The notes: generated from the letters alone by a model not told the origin. Positions 35,607-43,335 are shown, numbered from the stretch's first letter. The stretch: DNA of 64,000 bases from Saccharina japonica (GCA_008828725.1 MEHQ01002731.1:41802-105801), one strand, 5' to 3'. Numbers and translations are program-made.

Positions 35607-37032
35607 CCACCACCACCGCCACCACCACCACCACCACCCACCCTTTCCGCTCCGCGGGTATCCCCTCGGCGACTAGCCAGTGGCAGAAAACCACCTCCTT
35701 GGAGGGCGCGCTGTAACGCCTCCACGGCCGCGAGGTCCAGCTTTACCACTCCGTCCGGACCCCCACCCTCACCACCACCGTCACCACCACTACCACCACT
35801 ACCGCCAAAGGCGCCGCTACCACCACCGCCGCCACCACCACCACCGATAACGCTATCGTCGCTGGCATCGGGTGTCACGGGGAGCGGGTCCAACGCGCTG
35901 GCGAGGGTCTAAGAAACGTGGGTGGGCGAGAGTGCAGCGGCGGAGGAAAATAAGCGGCAAAGAGGACTCTTTCAGAAGTTTGGCAGAATAAATTATAAAA
36001 ATAACGTTTCGCCACTGATGTTGGTCCGGCGGCGGTGAACTGCTGATTGGTCCATGTAAAGCACTGATTGGCGGACACAATCGTTGATTGGTCGGCGGCG
36101 CCGCTGCTTGGTTGGGCTAATCGAATATATATCGACCGGCGGGATCGCTGGTCACTGACTGGTCAGTGGAATCGCCGATTGGGAGGGTTGATCGCTGTGC
36201 ACTTCTTCCACTAGCACATCTATTGGCTTCAATCCCAAGAAACAACAGCAGCACAATCGCCACCCCCACAACAAAACAAAAAAAAAAACAGCCCTCATCT
36301 CAAGCGTAGATGCATCAAGGGTTGACCGAAGAAATTATAACGATTCGCCACTAATTTAGTCCGACGGCGAATTGTTTCGTAGTTATACAGAATCACTGAT
36401 TGGGTACCGGAAGATTGACCGGTCGGCCGAGATGCTGATTGGTTGACAAGAATCGAAGTTATGATTGGTCGGCGGGATCGCTGATCACTCACTGCGGGAT
36501 CGCTGATTGGTTGAGGAAACCGCTGCCCGCTCTTTCCGCTCGTGCATCTGGCTTCAATCCCAAATGAAGCATGGCAATACCAACACCAACACCAACAACG
36601 GCGACCACAACAGCATAAAAAAACACCAACACCACCGACACCACCAACACCACCACACCCAAAATACCAGTCCTCACCTCAAGCGTAGCACGCGCCCACC
36701 CGTCACCCCCGACGGCGCCATCCCCGCCCCACTCCCCGACGGCGCCGCCCCCTCCACTTCTCTCCATGCCCGCCGCCGACCCCGCCCCCGATGCGGTTCT
36801 TGGCAGGCTAAAAAACTTCGAAACCCGAACCGACAGCGATTCCGCCGCGTCAGTACGCGTGACAGAACCGAGTCGGCTTCGATATTCTCCCTCCTCCGTG
36901 CGGCGAAAGGGTTTCCCAAGAGGCATATTCCCACGAGGCATTTTCGGCGGGGGGGCGGGGAGCGCTGGAGACCAGGCCCAGTTGTCCTCGCCGATGTCGA
37001 AGACACTAGGATCGTCGCCCACGCCAAGCCCG
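15155..37032 (-). CDS. STK11IP/nischarin-like LRR and PH-like scaffold protein (17 exons, 5-prime end missing)
   Basis: Seventeen exons join in frame on the minus strand (36678-37032, 35319-35908, 34039-34136, 32819-33245, 31718-31864, 30548-30763, 29609-29849, 28033-28959, 27357-27533, 25461-26759, about 23984-24451, 23045-23134, 21221-21543, 20677-20788, 18164-18955, 16274-16636, 15155-15316) for about 2260 residues. SDS22-like leucine-rich repeats occupy about residues 325-640. Their order and spacing (VPLEYVQG, LQLKSL, LSLAHNRL, LEELDLSFNNL, LRSLRLEGNRI, VTLEGNPLEAE, KKYRVSVLSLL) follow animal STK11IP (LKB1-interacting protein) and nischarin. The C-terminal third resembles the PH-like segments of STK11IP (GEVACVVVATETSVFIV, TTIGFRLQKLEIHF, PRTLVATKEQLALMDED, QWRLQCRTRG). 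Disordered Gly-, Ala- and Gln-rich inserts separate the domains. Family members act on endosomes and lysosomes as scaffolds; the role here is inferred. The first visible exon starts mid-codon, so upstream exons exist. No PX domain was found. Confidence 0.8.
15983..16225 (+). mobile_element. Family C repeat, copy 2
   Basis: In intron 16 of the STK11IP-like gene, antisense to it. It shows the CTACAGATAGATCATCTAG head and the later GGAAGCGTG, ACCGGGAGTAAATC and GAAGTGGGAATGAT blocks. At the position where copy at 46.0 kb reads CTATTAATAG, this copy reads CTAG. Confidence 0.65.
16274..16636 (-). CDS. STK11IP-like gene, visible exon 16
   Basis: 121 codons. Starts LALMDEDHSRL (PH-like strand, compare LFLLDED in STK11IP), then a Ser/Pro-rich insert, then VDAVDLADIITVRQEELAPEQ. 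Acceptor CACGAACAG, donor GAGCAG/GTGACC, phase 0. Confidence 0.75.
17256..18163. other. Intron 15 of the STK11IP-like gene
   Basis: A 210-residue plus-strand frame at 17329-17961 is open but of random composition. Nothing else is recognised. The neighbouring 16637-17255 part has CCG repeats (16800-16820) and weak GATC-rich similarity to family C. Confidence 0.5.
18164..18955 (-). CDS. STK11IP-like gene, visible exon 15
   Basis: 264 codons. Starts AIAKALPGIPSSS, has GGLFGLFGKWADDAIVV, a long Gly/Ser/Ala-rich stretch, and ends VVLFQLLMQRWELRPWVVG then PRTLVATKEQ. Acceptor GCGCACAG, donor GAACAG/GTGCGG, phase 0. The split PRTLVATKEQ/LALMDED across to exon 16 supports the pairing. Confidence 0.8.
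18956..19270 (-). repeat. Acceptor-spanning tandem array in intron 14
   Basis: The acceptor and start of visible exon 15 (ATCCGCGCACAG/GCTAT) recur at 19067 (ATCCACGCACAG/GCTAT) and at about 19219 (ATCCGCGCAG/GC), each followed upstream by the same motifs (GTTTCGTG, GCGGAG). That is three units of about 110-150 bp, one being the real splice site. Confidence 0.8.
20405..20625 (+). mobile_element. Family C repeat, copy 3
   Basis: In intron 14 of the STK11IP-like gene: CTACAGATAGATCATCTATAG, GTGCAGGATCTGC, CCCAGGAAACATGCGC, GGGTCCCACCAGGCAACATG and CCATTATCTGTGTC, in the family order. Confidence 0.7.
20677..20788 (-). CDS. STK11IP-like gene, visible exon 14 (GC donor)
   Basis: Continues as SRTFNLLQTLEPLATKAR and PAMVVENRDEATLE. 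Acceptor CTTCCAG; donor CTAGAG/GCAAGC is the second GC-AG junction in this gene. Phase fits both neighbours. Confidence 0.75.
21221..21543 (-). CDS. STK11IP-like gene, visible exon 13
   Basis: Encodes VLPLACFERTTIGFRLQKLE, a PH-like strand pattern, then a disordered insert, then ASVVILTRD. Acceptor ACAACAG, donor GATAG/GTGAGG, phase 2. Confidence 0.75.
21697..21868. mobile_element. Small MITE-like inverted-repeat element
   Basis: Terminal blocks of about 36 bp are inverted with a few mismatches: GTTGAAGGGGTGCCAAAACA and TATCCGACTTTTTGGG on the left, CCCAAAAAAGTCGGATA and GGCACCACTTCAGC on the right. About 170 bp, no coding capacity, in intron 12 of the STK11IP-like gene. Confidence 0.65.
22324..22605 (+). 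mobile_element. G-run-linked repeat (family B), copy 1
   Basis: A 33-base G-run (22324-22356), then ACTCATGTCATGCACGGCCG and the family order CCCTCGCATCCCTACAAT, GGGACGGAGC, GTGAGGTGTTGGGCGAGTCG, GCTACATCCTGCTAAG and CGCTTGTGAG. Two further partial heads (GTGCATGGCCGTAGTCGTATG and GTGCACGGCCGTAGTCTTATG) follow at 22654-22747. Confidence 0.8.
23045..23134 (-). CDS. STK11IP-like gene, visible exon 12 (GC donor)
   Basis: Thirty codons beginning GEVACVVVATETSVFIVDG, equivalent to the GEFMCLVVVSDRRLYLL segment of STK11IP. Acceptor TTGCGCAG; the donor is the non-canonical but recognised GC type, TCAGAG/GCAAGT. Confidence 0.7.
23178..23400. repeat. Tandem duplication of about 150 bp just upstream of visible exon 12
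   Basis: CATCCACGGTAGTGGCAAATG at 23178 recurs as CATCCACGGTGGTCGCAAATG at 23328, and GTTCGAATGC recurs as TTTCGAATGC. On the minus strand this abuts the acceptor of visible exon 12. Confidence 0.7.
23984..24451 (-). CDS. STK11IP-like gene, visible exon 11 (3-prime end uncertain)
   Basis: Starts VFSGVPYLSFSDEYLPAAM after TTCGCAG. The same frame stays open through a Gly-rich stretch to SVEELQAAGLVQIV and reaches a stop at 23975. The donor ATCATG/GTACGA at 23984 is chosen because the next exon needs phase 0. A second frame from about 24330 is also open and helix-like (PFIHEILKLLKRLLLAEKG), so a frameshift or hidden splice cannot be excluded. Confidence 0.5.
24503..24855 (+). mobile_element. 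Family B repeat, copy 2 (longest)
   Basis: G-run, then GTACTCATGTCATGTATGG and the full block order, extending through CCACTTCCAGAGACAGCAATG and CACCACGTGATACGATGATT. It lies in intron 10 of the STK11IP-like gene and is the fullest copy visible. Confidence 0.8.
25461..26759 (-). CDS. STK11IP-like gene, visible exon 10 (largest)
   Basis: 433 codons of Ala/Gly/Glu-rich disordered sequence ending in an ordered segment, AYAGLLIAEHLELFFRQQ. Acceptor CTATCAACAG, donor CAGCAG/GTGCGT; phase 0 at both ends. Confidence 0.75.
27357..27533 (-). CDS. STK11IP-like gene, visible exon 9
   Basis: 59 codons, acidic/serine-rich, ending DTQSDGEWDQLAIDL at donor CTG/GTGAGA. Acceptor GCGGCAG; phase 0 at both ends. 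Confidence 0.75.
28033..28959 (-). CDS. STK11IP-like gene, visible exon 8 (disordered)
   Basis: 309 codons. It contains degenerate RTGTDGTGMD repeats (about 28550-28710) and a ten-glutamine run (28088-28117). Acceptor TCCTGCAG is clear. The donor is chosen as GATAAG/GTCGGG for phase; the nearby GAT/GTGGGT would also keep phase 0. Confidence 0.65.
28984..29041 (+). mobile_element. Family B head, fragment
   Basis: G-run, then GTACTCATTGGGTGCTTGTC and CATTTGACCATTGACCA, the alternative head also seen at 47.58 and 49.0 kb. Confidence 0.5.
29609..29849 (-). CDS. STK11IP-like gene, visible exon 7
   Basis: Begins ERKKYRVSVLSLLYQ, the LRR-capping YRxxVL motif of the family. It ends ELGQLVRLRFADVVE at donor GAG/GTGAAC, phase 0. 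The intron after it is AAC/AAAC-rich on the plus strand. Confidence 0.8.
30327..30490 (-). mobile_element. Family B repeat, reverse-orientation fragment
   Basis: In reverse complement: TGCATGATATGAT on the G-run side (C-runs at 30490-30512 on the plus strand), then CCCTCGCATCCCTACAATG, the CGGAGCA block and CGGGTTTTCA. In intron 6 of the STK11IP-like gene. Confidence 0.65.
30548..30763 (-). CDS. STK11IP-like gene, visible exon 6 (LRR)
   Basis: Three repeats: LGNLRSLRLEGNRI, VFSLEEVDLSGNRI and LLRRVTLEGNPLEAE, very close in layout to nischarin. Acceptor ACGCAG, donor CGGA/GTGAGT. Confidence 0.88.
30780..31055. repeat. G-rich degenerate tandem repeat
   Basis: Imperfect units of about 60 bp alternating TTGTTAG/TTGTTGG-type motifs with G-runs (GGGGGGTGGGGGTGT, GGAGGGGGTAGGGGG). 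On the transcribed minus strand it is a C-rich tract ending just upstream of the acceptor of visible exon 6. The plus strand has many possible G-quadruplexes. Confidence 0.7.
31718..31864 (-). CDS. STK11IP-like gene, visible exon 5 (LRR)
   Basis: Two canonical repeats: LPRVRRLSLAHNRL and ASLEELDLSFNNL. Acceptor TCTCTAG, donor CGA/GTGAGA; phase 2 at both ends. Confidence 0.85.
32134..32462 (+). mobile_element. tRNA-derived SINE, copy 3 (most complete)
   Basis: tRNA-like head at 32134-32215 (GCCCCGGTGGGCTAG, then the B-box-like CCAGTTCGAGCCCCG), body with CCCGGATCTGAGTTACGAC, and A-rich tail GGAAAAAAACAAAAAA. It lies in intron 4 of the STK11IP-like gene, antisense to it. Its CTAG at 32404 is the uninterrupted form of the site interrupted in copy 5. 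Confidence 0.88.
32464..32655 (+). mobile_element. Family B repeat, G-run-distal half
   Basis: Begins GGGTGAGCTGCATTCTGCTA directly after the tail of SINE copy 3 and runs through GGCCACTTCCGGAGACAGC to ACTACGTGATACGACCATTC. The G-run end is absent, so the SINE may have landed in, or replaced, the first half. Confidence 0.75.
32819..33245 (-). CDS. STK11IP-like gene, visible exon 4
   Basis: Begins GIFALRLQLKSLRFG (family motif before the canonical LRRs), contains a sixteen-glycine run from a (GGT)n microsatellite (about 32897-32943), and ends HWSLLKML at donor TTAAG/GTGCGT. Phase 1 in, phase 2 out. Confidence 0.8.
33977..34022. repeat. 46-base G homopolymer
   Basis: Uninterrupted G-run in intron 3 of the STK11IP-like gene, beginning 17 bases beyond the donor of visible exon 3. 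Confidence 0.9.
34039..34136 (-). CDS. STK11IP-like gene, visible exon 3 (first LRR-like strand)
   Basis: Encodes AFPALQDLRLDGVPLEYVQ, equivalent to the FKSLRHLELRGVPL region of STK11IP. Acceptor TCGCAG, donor CAAG/GTGTGG, ending phase 1. A 46-base G-run lies 17 bases beyond its donor. Confidence 0.75.
34377..34718 (-). mobile_element. tRNA-derived SINE, copy 4
   Basis: Minus orientation, poly-A tail on the left (poly-T at 34377-34398), tRNA-like head ending in GCCCACCGGGGCGAC at 34718. In intron 2 of the STK11IP-like gene in the sense orientation. Close to copy 1 over its length. Confidence 0.88.
34836..34885. repeat. TACCA microsatellite
   Basis: Imperfect ATACCATACCATACC pentamer repeat within intron 2 of the STK11IP-like gene. 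Confidence 0.8.
35319..35908 (-). CDS. STK11IP-like gene, visible exon 2
   Basis: Starts phase 0 after TTTCTTAG (ASALDPLPVTPDASDD), passes through a long (GGT)n-encoded glycine tract, and ends with AMAWRLFRLSRGVTALRVQ at donor AGAG/GTTAGT, phase 2. Its end is the least certain of the first exons, but the phase fits exon 3. Confidence 0.55.
36206..36312 (-). pseudogene. Ghost of visible exon 1 donor in intron 1
   Basis: The last bases of visible exon 1 and its downstream intron recur about 379 bp into the intron: CTACGCTTGAG at the exon end matches CTACGCTTGAG ending at 36299, where the donor GT is changed to AT. Flanking blocks (GGCTTCAATCCCAA, GCTGATTGGTT, GGCGGGATCGCTG) are duplicated too. 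Confidence 0.75.
36678..37032 (-). CDS. STK11IP-like gene, visible exon 1
   Basis: About 118 codons, disordered, with DNWAWSPALPAPPPKM near the start. Acceptor AATAG/C leaves one codon base from a missing upstream exon; donor CTTGAG/GTGAGG is phase 0. A second, proline-rich frame is open on the same strand but lacks matching splice sites. Confidence 0.6.
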
Positions 37033-37278
37033 CTATTTTTTTTAACGTTGGTCGTAGAGAGGGCAAGGTGGGGGTGGGGGTAGGTGGGGGTGGGGTAGGA
37101 GAGGCCGTCACAGCGAGAAAGGGCGCAGTCGGAAGCGGAAACAGCACGGTAGGGAGTGAGCGACACTTTCTACCCTACGTTCCTTACTCCCTGCCTCCCT
37201 CCCTCCCTCCCTCCCTCCATCCCATTATCTTCCTATTCTCTTTTCCCCTTCCCGTCCATGTCCACCCTCCCCTCCCTC

Positions 37279-37361
<83 letters not shown>

Positions 37362-38462
37362 CCTCCCTGCCTGTACAACTCCCGCCCCCCCCCTTTCCTC
37401 GGGCAGCGCACCTCAACAAGGCCCCCCACGGAACGGTTTCTCCCGCGACGGCGCAAAGTTGACGGTGTATTGCGCGCGGAAGGGAACTAATAGAGGGGGG
37501 GGGGGGGGTGGGGCGTTTGGCCTTTGTGGCCATCAGTACGGCATGCATTACAGTAACACCTTAACCTTTTTTAGTACTGCACTGCTGTGCATAAACATAT
37601 TTAGAGTCTAGTTCAAAGTCATTTCTGTCGAAAACGGGAGTGCGGTCCTATTCCGTCTTCTAGAATTCGGGAAAAAAAATAATTACACCCCATTGCTCGC
37701 CATCTCGTTAACTCTCCACAAACTCCAGGTTCCCTTCGTCCAATCTTCCACTTACTATTACTTATCTTTTTTATGATATGCACACTTGTTTTTTCTTCAT
37801 TGTTTTTTCTTCTATTCCCCAGATCCCCAAAAAATAATCAACTTTCCGAAATCGGAACCCAACATCGAACGATATGGTATGAGCCAAATCTTCATGAATA
37901 AGGGGCTGGCATTGGTGGCTGGTCGCTGCCCTGGACCCGCCGCGGTACATCTGCCCGGGCAGGCACGATCCTTCCTTGAAGATACCTGGTATCAAATTAC
38001 TGCACAATACGCCAGCTGTGAGTTCGGTCGATTGATTGGTTGATAACTCAACTCTGTGAGCTAGTACGTGATACATACGTGCGGCCGTATTCCGTTCTAT
38101 ATACCGTATTTCGTTCAAAAGAAAGGAGTCTGTGCACTACGTACGCGTACGATGTACTGCTGTAGTAGTTGATGCTCAGTTTTCCTTATATTGTGCCCCC
38201 AATAATTGGGTGCCGTTTCAATGGGGGTAGGAAAGGTTTAGCCACGAGACTGCTCGTACAGTACGACAGCAGTAGTAGTTAGTAGTCCCTCTATAACCCG
38301 CGGCCATGTTAGTTCAGTTTGCCACATCGATTTCATTTCATGTGTGCGCCTTCTTCGCCTCGTGTGTTGTATTTAGGTGGGCAAGCGTCATGCTTTCCGG
38401 CCGAATTTTGATGATGTTTGTAATGTTTTTTCAGATCTTCCAAGGGCTCCAGCACCTTTGTG
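37033..38462. other. Upstream of the STK11IP-like exons, no exon recognised
   Basis: Contains an 80-base pyrimidine homopolymer (C41, T, C38 at 37280-37360) and otherwise AT-richer DNA. A hydrophobic plus-strand frame at 38306-38608 (FFASCVVFRWASVMLSG and following) resembles nothing I know. The missing 5-prime exons of the STK11IP-like gene could be here or further up, but I could not place them. Confidence 0.5.
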
Positions 38463-39369
38463 TGAGGCCGGATATCATGCAGTATTATTTTGGTGATTAT
38501 ACTAATCTTTCGGGGTATCTAATCCCAATTATTATCAGATTTGGTCAAAATCGCGTCTTATGGGGCCTGTTTGGTGGAAAAAATGTTCCTCCTCGATTTT
38601 ATCGATGATAAAATTTGACCAAATGGGTTTTTTTTGCGGCCTTTTTCAACCACCTGGTGATATTTCAGAAAGTGATTGAAAACGCTTTTGCACGAGACCT
38701 CGGAGGCATTCAACAATTTTGTATGGGTTATAGACTGTGGGCTCACGACGGATCACGGCGCTACGTGCTTGGCTACTCTTGTACACAGCTGGACACAGCA
38801 CTCGTGCATCGACCACCAGGGAGAGGGAAAGCATCAGCATCTTGGCCACCATCGCATGTGTTGTGGCCGCACAGCAGCAGCTGCGCCATGGCCAAAACAC
38901 ATGTGTTGCGCCCGCACAGCAGCAGCTGCGCCATGGCCAAAACACATGTGTTGTGCCCGCACAGCAGCAGCTGCGCCATGGCCAAAACAAACCATCAACA
39001 CAATCTAACGTTTTTTTTCTGACTACGACCACTACAGCAGCTCATGCTCCGTGAGAGCGAGAGCTCCTTGCTGGCCCACAGCGACTAGACAAGCCCTTAC
39101 GCAGCTCCGCAGGAGGTTTCCAGTCCTTTCCCTGTCTTCGAAGACCTGGTGAAGGTTGATCACCCAACCCGGCATAGATCACTCGTTCGTGTCGTGGAGT
39201 TCAAAATCTCAGTTCTATTCTGATTTTCTTGCTTCCCCCATGAAATAAAACCAAAATCACGATAAGATGGCACACCGAATAACGATGTGGTGGGATTTGT
39301 TGCAGGTGAAAAATCCGACTTCCTTCCGTTTTCAATCACAAAAATAATACTGCATAATATCCGGCCTGA
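38463..39369. mobile_element. Candidate inverted-repeat element of about 900 bp
   Basis: Inverted arms of about 36 bp with few mismatches lie at 38463-38498 (GAGGCCGGATATCATGCAGT) and 39334-39369 (ACTGCATAATATCCGGCCTG). A smaller inverted pair (ATTTGGTCAAAAT and ATTTGACCAAAT) is nested at about 38540-38625. No transposase is recognised and the target-site duplication is not clear. Confidence 0.5.
38853..38990. repeat. 45-bp minisatellite, three units
   Basis: Three nearly identical 45-bp units around CACAGCAGCAGCTGCGCCAT. In one plus frame they give a 15-residue repeat ending SSSCAMAKT, but the surrounding frame is not convincing as a gene. Confidence 0.9.
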
Positions 39370-40312
39370 CCACGGACTCTTATCTTTGCGAGAGTAAATG
39401 TGAGGACAACAACAACAACAACAACAACAACAAATGCAGGTATGCGCCAGCCAACAATACCGGCACTATACGTGGCAACCGTTACTAACTCCGCATGGTG
39501 CCACACTCGTTAATCCCATCTGTGCCGAGAGCGACTTTACCAGCACTGTAGCGAGCACCCGGCACTACTCAACCGGCACTATAGAGGGACCCATTACTCT
39601 GTATGGGACTTTTTTTTCTCGACGATGAGAGCGTTTTCAGCTTCACGGCTAACGGCGGTCACCACCCGGACCGGAACTCTAACCCTAAGCGTATAACCGT
39701 CGTAGCTACCTATATAACCCCAACCCTAGACAGGGGCCTGCTTGGTTCTTGTATGTATGATATGGGGTCGCTGTGCTTGAAAATACTCCACTCGTATGAT
39801 ATGGTACCTGGTTCCTGCTACAGTAGCTCGACGTGCGGGTGAAAAAAAAGAAAAAAGAAGGATCACGCCTCGCCTGCCGGGCAGGCAGATCTCGTCAACA
39901 CGAGCTCGCCCTTCTGGATGGATCCATGACGGGACTGCCAAAATTGATTATTGAGTTACCTCGTATACTATCTGAATTAATATGTACGTCGTATTTGTAC
40001 GGAGTACAAAATTGTCCGCAAAGGCAAGAGGCTTTTGTTTACGTCGGGAATAAAGAAATCCTATTAATAACGAGGTCATTTTGATATCTTGGAGTTAGTG
40101 TAGGATACAACCTTTTCTACAATAGGTCCTGTACGACTCGTACGTACGTAGAGAAAAGGCTGCCTTTCGTACTCTGTACGAGGACGTACTGCTGTACGAG
40201 TACAGGGTACAGGCAATGTATTGCGAGTACGAGTAACTCCTGTGTGCCATACTGTACGTACTCACGCTCAAAAAAAAAAAGAGAGGACGCAGAATCGTCA
40301 AACTTTCAGCCC
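39370..40312. other. Non-coding, nothing recognised
   Basis: Contains an AAC microsatellite (39408-39433) and scattered TACTGTA-type motifs. No protein-like frame. Confidence 0.5.
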
Positions 40313-41126
40313 TTAGGCCGTTTCCTATGCGGTTCGATTTCGAGCTTCAGATTTGTATTTTTCGATCTCAAAAACGAAAGCACCGTCCTATGCAGTCCGA
40401 TTATGCAAAATCTGACCGGAATTTTTTCGATTTGAGAATCCGATGACCCAAGTCGTCGGATTTTGGGCCAAAATCCGACGACTTGGGTCATCAGATTTTC
40501 AAATCGAAAAATGGCATGGTCTCTAAATTCAAGATGTTATCCAGGCAGCAAGCAAGCAGCAGCAGCAGCAAGATAGATGAGTTGGATGGTGACACAGCGA
40601 CGTTGCTCCGCGCCCGACGCGCAGCCGACGATCGGTGGGCCTCTCCGTCGCCAAACTACAGTCGGCTGGCGCGGGCTCGGGCCTAGAGACGAAGGGAAGC
40701 GCACTCCGCCGCGCGCCTCTCCGTACTCGTAGATTTTACAGCAGCAGCAGCAGTACTACAGTACACAGTCAACGCTCGGATGCTTCGTTGTGTCAAAATA
40801 CAAAATAAATACCAAGACAGGTCGACTCGAGTGCACTCGGCGCGTCGCAGCCAGACCAGAGGCAGTCAGCGTGGCTCCGAACGCTTGGGTTCTACGCCCA
40901 GTACAGCGCACTCGGCGCGTCTCTTCGCGGCGCCAGACCACAACAACAGCAGTTAGTTGGTCTTGCCGTTTGCTCAAATATCTGCATGTACTCGTATGAT
41001 ACAACAAATCCGTGTTTTCTCGCATAAGAAGACTGTTTCGATTTTCGAACTATTAATAGGTCGCTGAAAAATCGATCAGACCATAATCTGAAGCTCAAAA
41101 ATCGAACCGCATAGGAAACGGCCTTA
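40313..41126. mobile_element. PIF/Harbinger-like MITE with TTA target duplication
   Basis: An 808-bp element (40316-41123) begins GGCCGTTTCCTATGCGGTTC and ends GAACCGCATAGGAAACGGCC. These are the outer parts of about 40-bp terminal inverted repeats with few mismatches. Both ends are flanked by the direct trinucleotide TTA (40313-40315 and 41124-41126), the expected TWA duplication of PIF/Harbinger elements. There is no transposase frame, so it is non-autonomous. It carries a near-perfect internal hairpin (40423-40511) and a CTATTAATAG (41050). Confidence 0.8.
40423..40511. repeat. Near-perfect 44-bp-arm hairpin inside the MITE
   Basis: Arms of about 44 nt pair with only two mismatches around a 1-nt loop; the centre reads GGATTTTGGGCCAAAATCC. 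Transcribed on either strand it would form a long, small-RNA-precursor-like stem. Confidence 0.9.
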
Positions 41127-43335
41127 CTGACGAAAGAGCTCAGGACCAGGACGAAGGGGCACCGTTGTCCTCGAACACCAGCCCACGAGGGCCAGCGGGA
41201 CGAGGATCGACGGTAGTGCGGGAGGTGCACTGCTGCGCTGCGCCAGTGAACTGCTGTTGTTTGCTGGAGACATGTCTCTGTTGCTCAAGACTGGAAGCCA
41301 GCTCAGTGGGACAAGAACATCAATGACGCTGACTGAGTTTATTTACGTCGCGTAACCTGAAAGCAACCTCAAGAAACGCTCTGTTGTTCGGGCGCCACGT
41401 TAGCATCTCGCCAAACACAGGAACGCCAAACTAATACACTCACCTACTGCACAAGGAGGTGAACATCTTTCCAGCGAAAGGGGTCGCAGCTGCCCCCTAG
41501 TGGTGCTGCTCAGAAGCTTCACCAGCTCTCTTGTGCCGAGCGGGAGCAATCAGAATCAATGCGCCGCTGCAGTAAAACTTGATGTGCAACTTGACTGCAA
41601 TATCTCGTCTCTGCCAAGCCCCGTTGCTTGCGGATGGCACAATAGCTCGACGACCACGTTACCACCTAGTTCACTGTGGTACTGTTGGCTCTGCATCAGG
41701 TGCCATCGTGTCGTGTAGGCAGCACGCAAGGCACAGGCAGCCTGTAGGCAGCCAAGTGGCATTTCTACCCCCTCCCAAGTAATGCAGATGGAACTCCGTG
41801 GAAAACCCACTATTAATAGTTAATAGATTGAAAGATTGCGATTTTTACGGTTTGCGGATGTTACCGTAGGTATGCGCAGATCGATCTCCACAGGCAGTGC
41901 TTACAGCAGTACTGCTGTAGTAACGGACTGGCGAATGTTTTACCCGTGCCTGTGCTGACGGTGATACCCAGGCATATCGATATAAACAGAGACAAGTATT
42001 GGTGCTGTCTTGTCCACCCACCAGATAGAGCGTGCACGGAGTGCATGCAGCACAGCACGCGTACAATGAATGAAGCACATACATGTGCGTTCTTCTGTAC
42101 ATGCTTGTGCGTGCATTGCATCTCCGTATCTCCGTACGTACGCACTTCGGCGGACACCTCCCTCGCACCAAAAACGTAGGCTGCTTCGCGTGTCCTTGTG
42201 GCGTTGACTTAGTCATAATGCATGTTCGACACTTTTTGAAGGAAAGTCCATCACGAGGTATGCATGTTTTTTTTTGTCATAGTCCGGGCCCGAAAAGGGG
42301 ATGAAATGTAACCGCGTCACCGCATGCTACGTACAGGCAGGGTGCACCACACATAAATACCTTTAGCGAGAGCACAGCCTCCTTCACAGCTAGCGAAGGC
42401 AGAAGAAAAGGGGGCCAGGCATACATCGCCGGGAGGTGGAGAGGAGACGAGGTGAGGACAAAAACCGACCACGAAAAACGCGCTCAACACGGAAGCCAAA
42501 AAAATGAAACGGTTTGCACTCCCGCTCCTCCCGCTCCTACGAAAACCGGCCGTGGTCTACGGCCAACAACCACGTACAACAATTGCGGACTACACAGTAT
42601 ACAGCAGCACTTAAGAAGTTGGGGGTTACCGGTCAGAAAAGTCTGGCTCGACTTTTGCACGAAACCTATAAGAAAAAGCATTTTTCAATCGTACTGGAAT
42701 TCGCCAACTACCCTTGAAAACACACCCTGCCTCATAGTCAACGAATTTGAGCCTGTTATTTACCCTACATATATTCTCCGTCGCCGTTTTCGGGCCCCTG
42801 ATGTAGCCACCTAAAAAACGACCAGTAAGGAAAGTGTGGTCCCACCAACAGTCTTACCGTACTTGTATTTCCTCTATTAGTAGGAAGAATAACCAGCACG
42901 GCCACTGGGTGTGTGCTGCAATGTCGACGGGCAGAAATAGCGGTTCCATGCGAAACACACGCACGCACCACCACGGTTGTACACATGTGCGTATCGATCC
43001 TTTTTTGTGTTCACGTATGTATGTGGCAAGAGTGAGTACGTAGCAGTATAGTACAAGTTCACCATGCTGCGCGAGTGTCGTACATTTTTTTCCGCTGGAT
43101 GTATGCTCCAGAGACACACCCGCTACCTACCCCAGCAGCCTGGGCCTGGGTTGCTTGCTGCGTGTGGGCGATGCTGCAGAACAATGTTTTTCGCCACTCT
43201 TCCCGCTCTATACGTGCTGCAAACAAGTGAAGCTACAAAGGGGTTAAGGTTAAGGCCACTGTGGAACCCCCAGGGAAACTGTTGGCGGGTAGGCGCGAGC
43301 AAGCATTTGGCCATAATATAGAAACGACATCGAAA
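41127..43335. other. Intergenic, no gene recognised
   Basis: Several frames of 60-120 codons, none resembling a family (for example 42452-42814 plus). CTATTAATAG lies at 41810. Confidence 0.45.

Noticed and set aside
36507-37490. 327-codon plus-strand open frame with a poly-Pro run
   Set aside because: Translation of the poly-C tract and the antisense of visible exon 1; no ordered segment.
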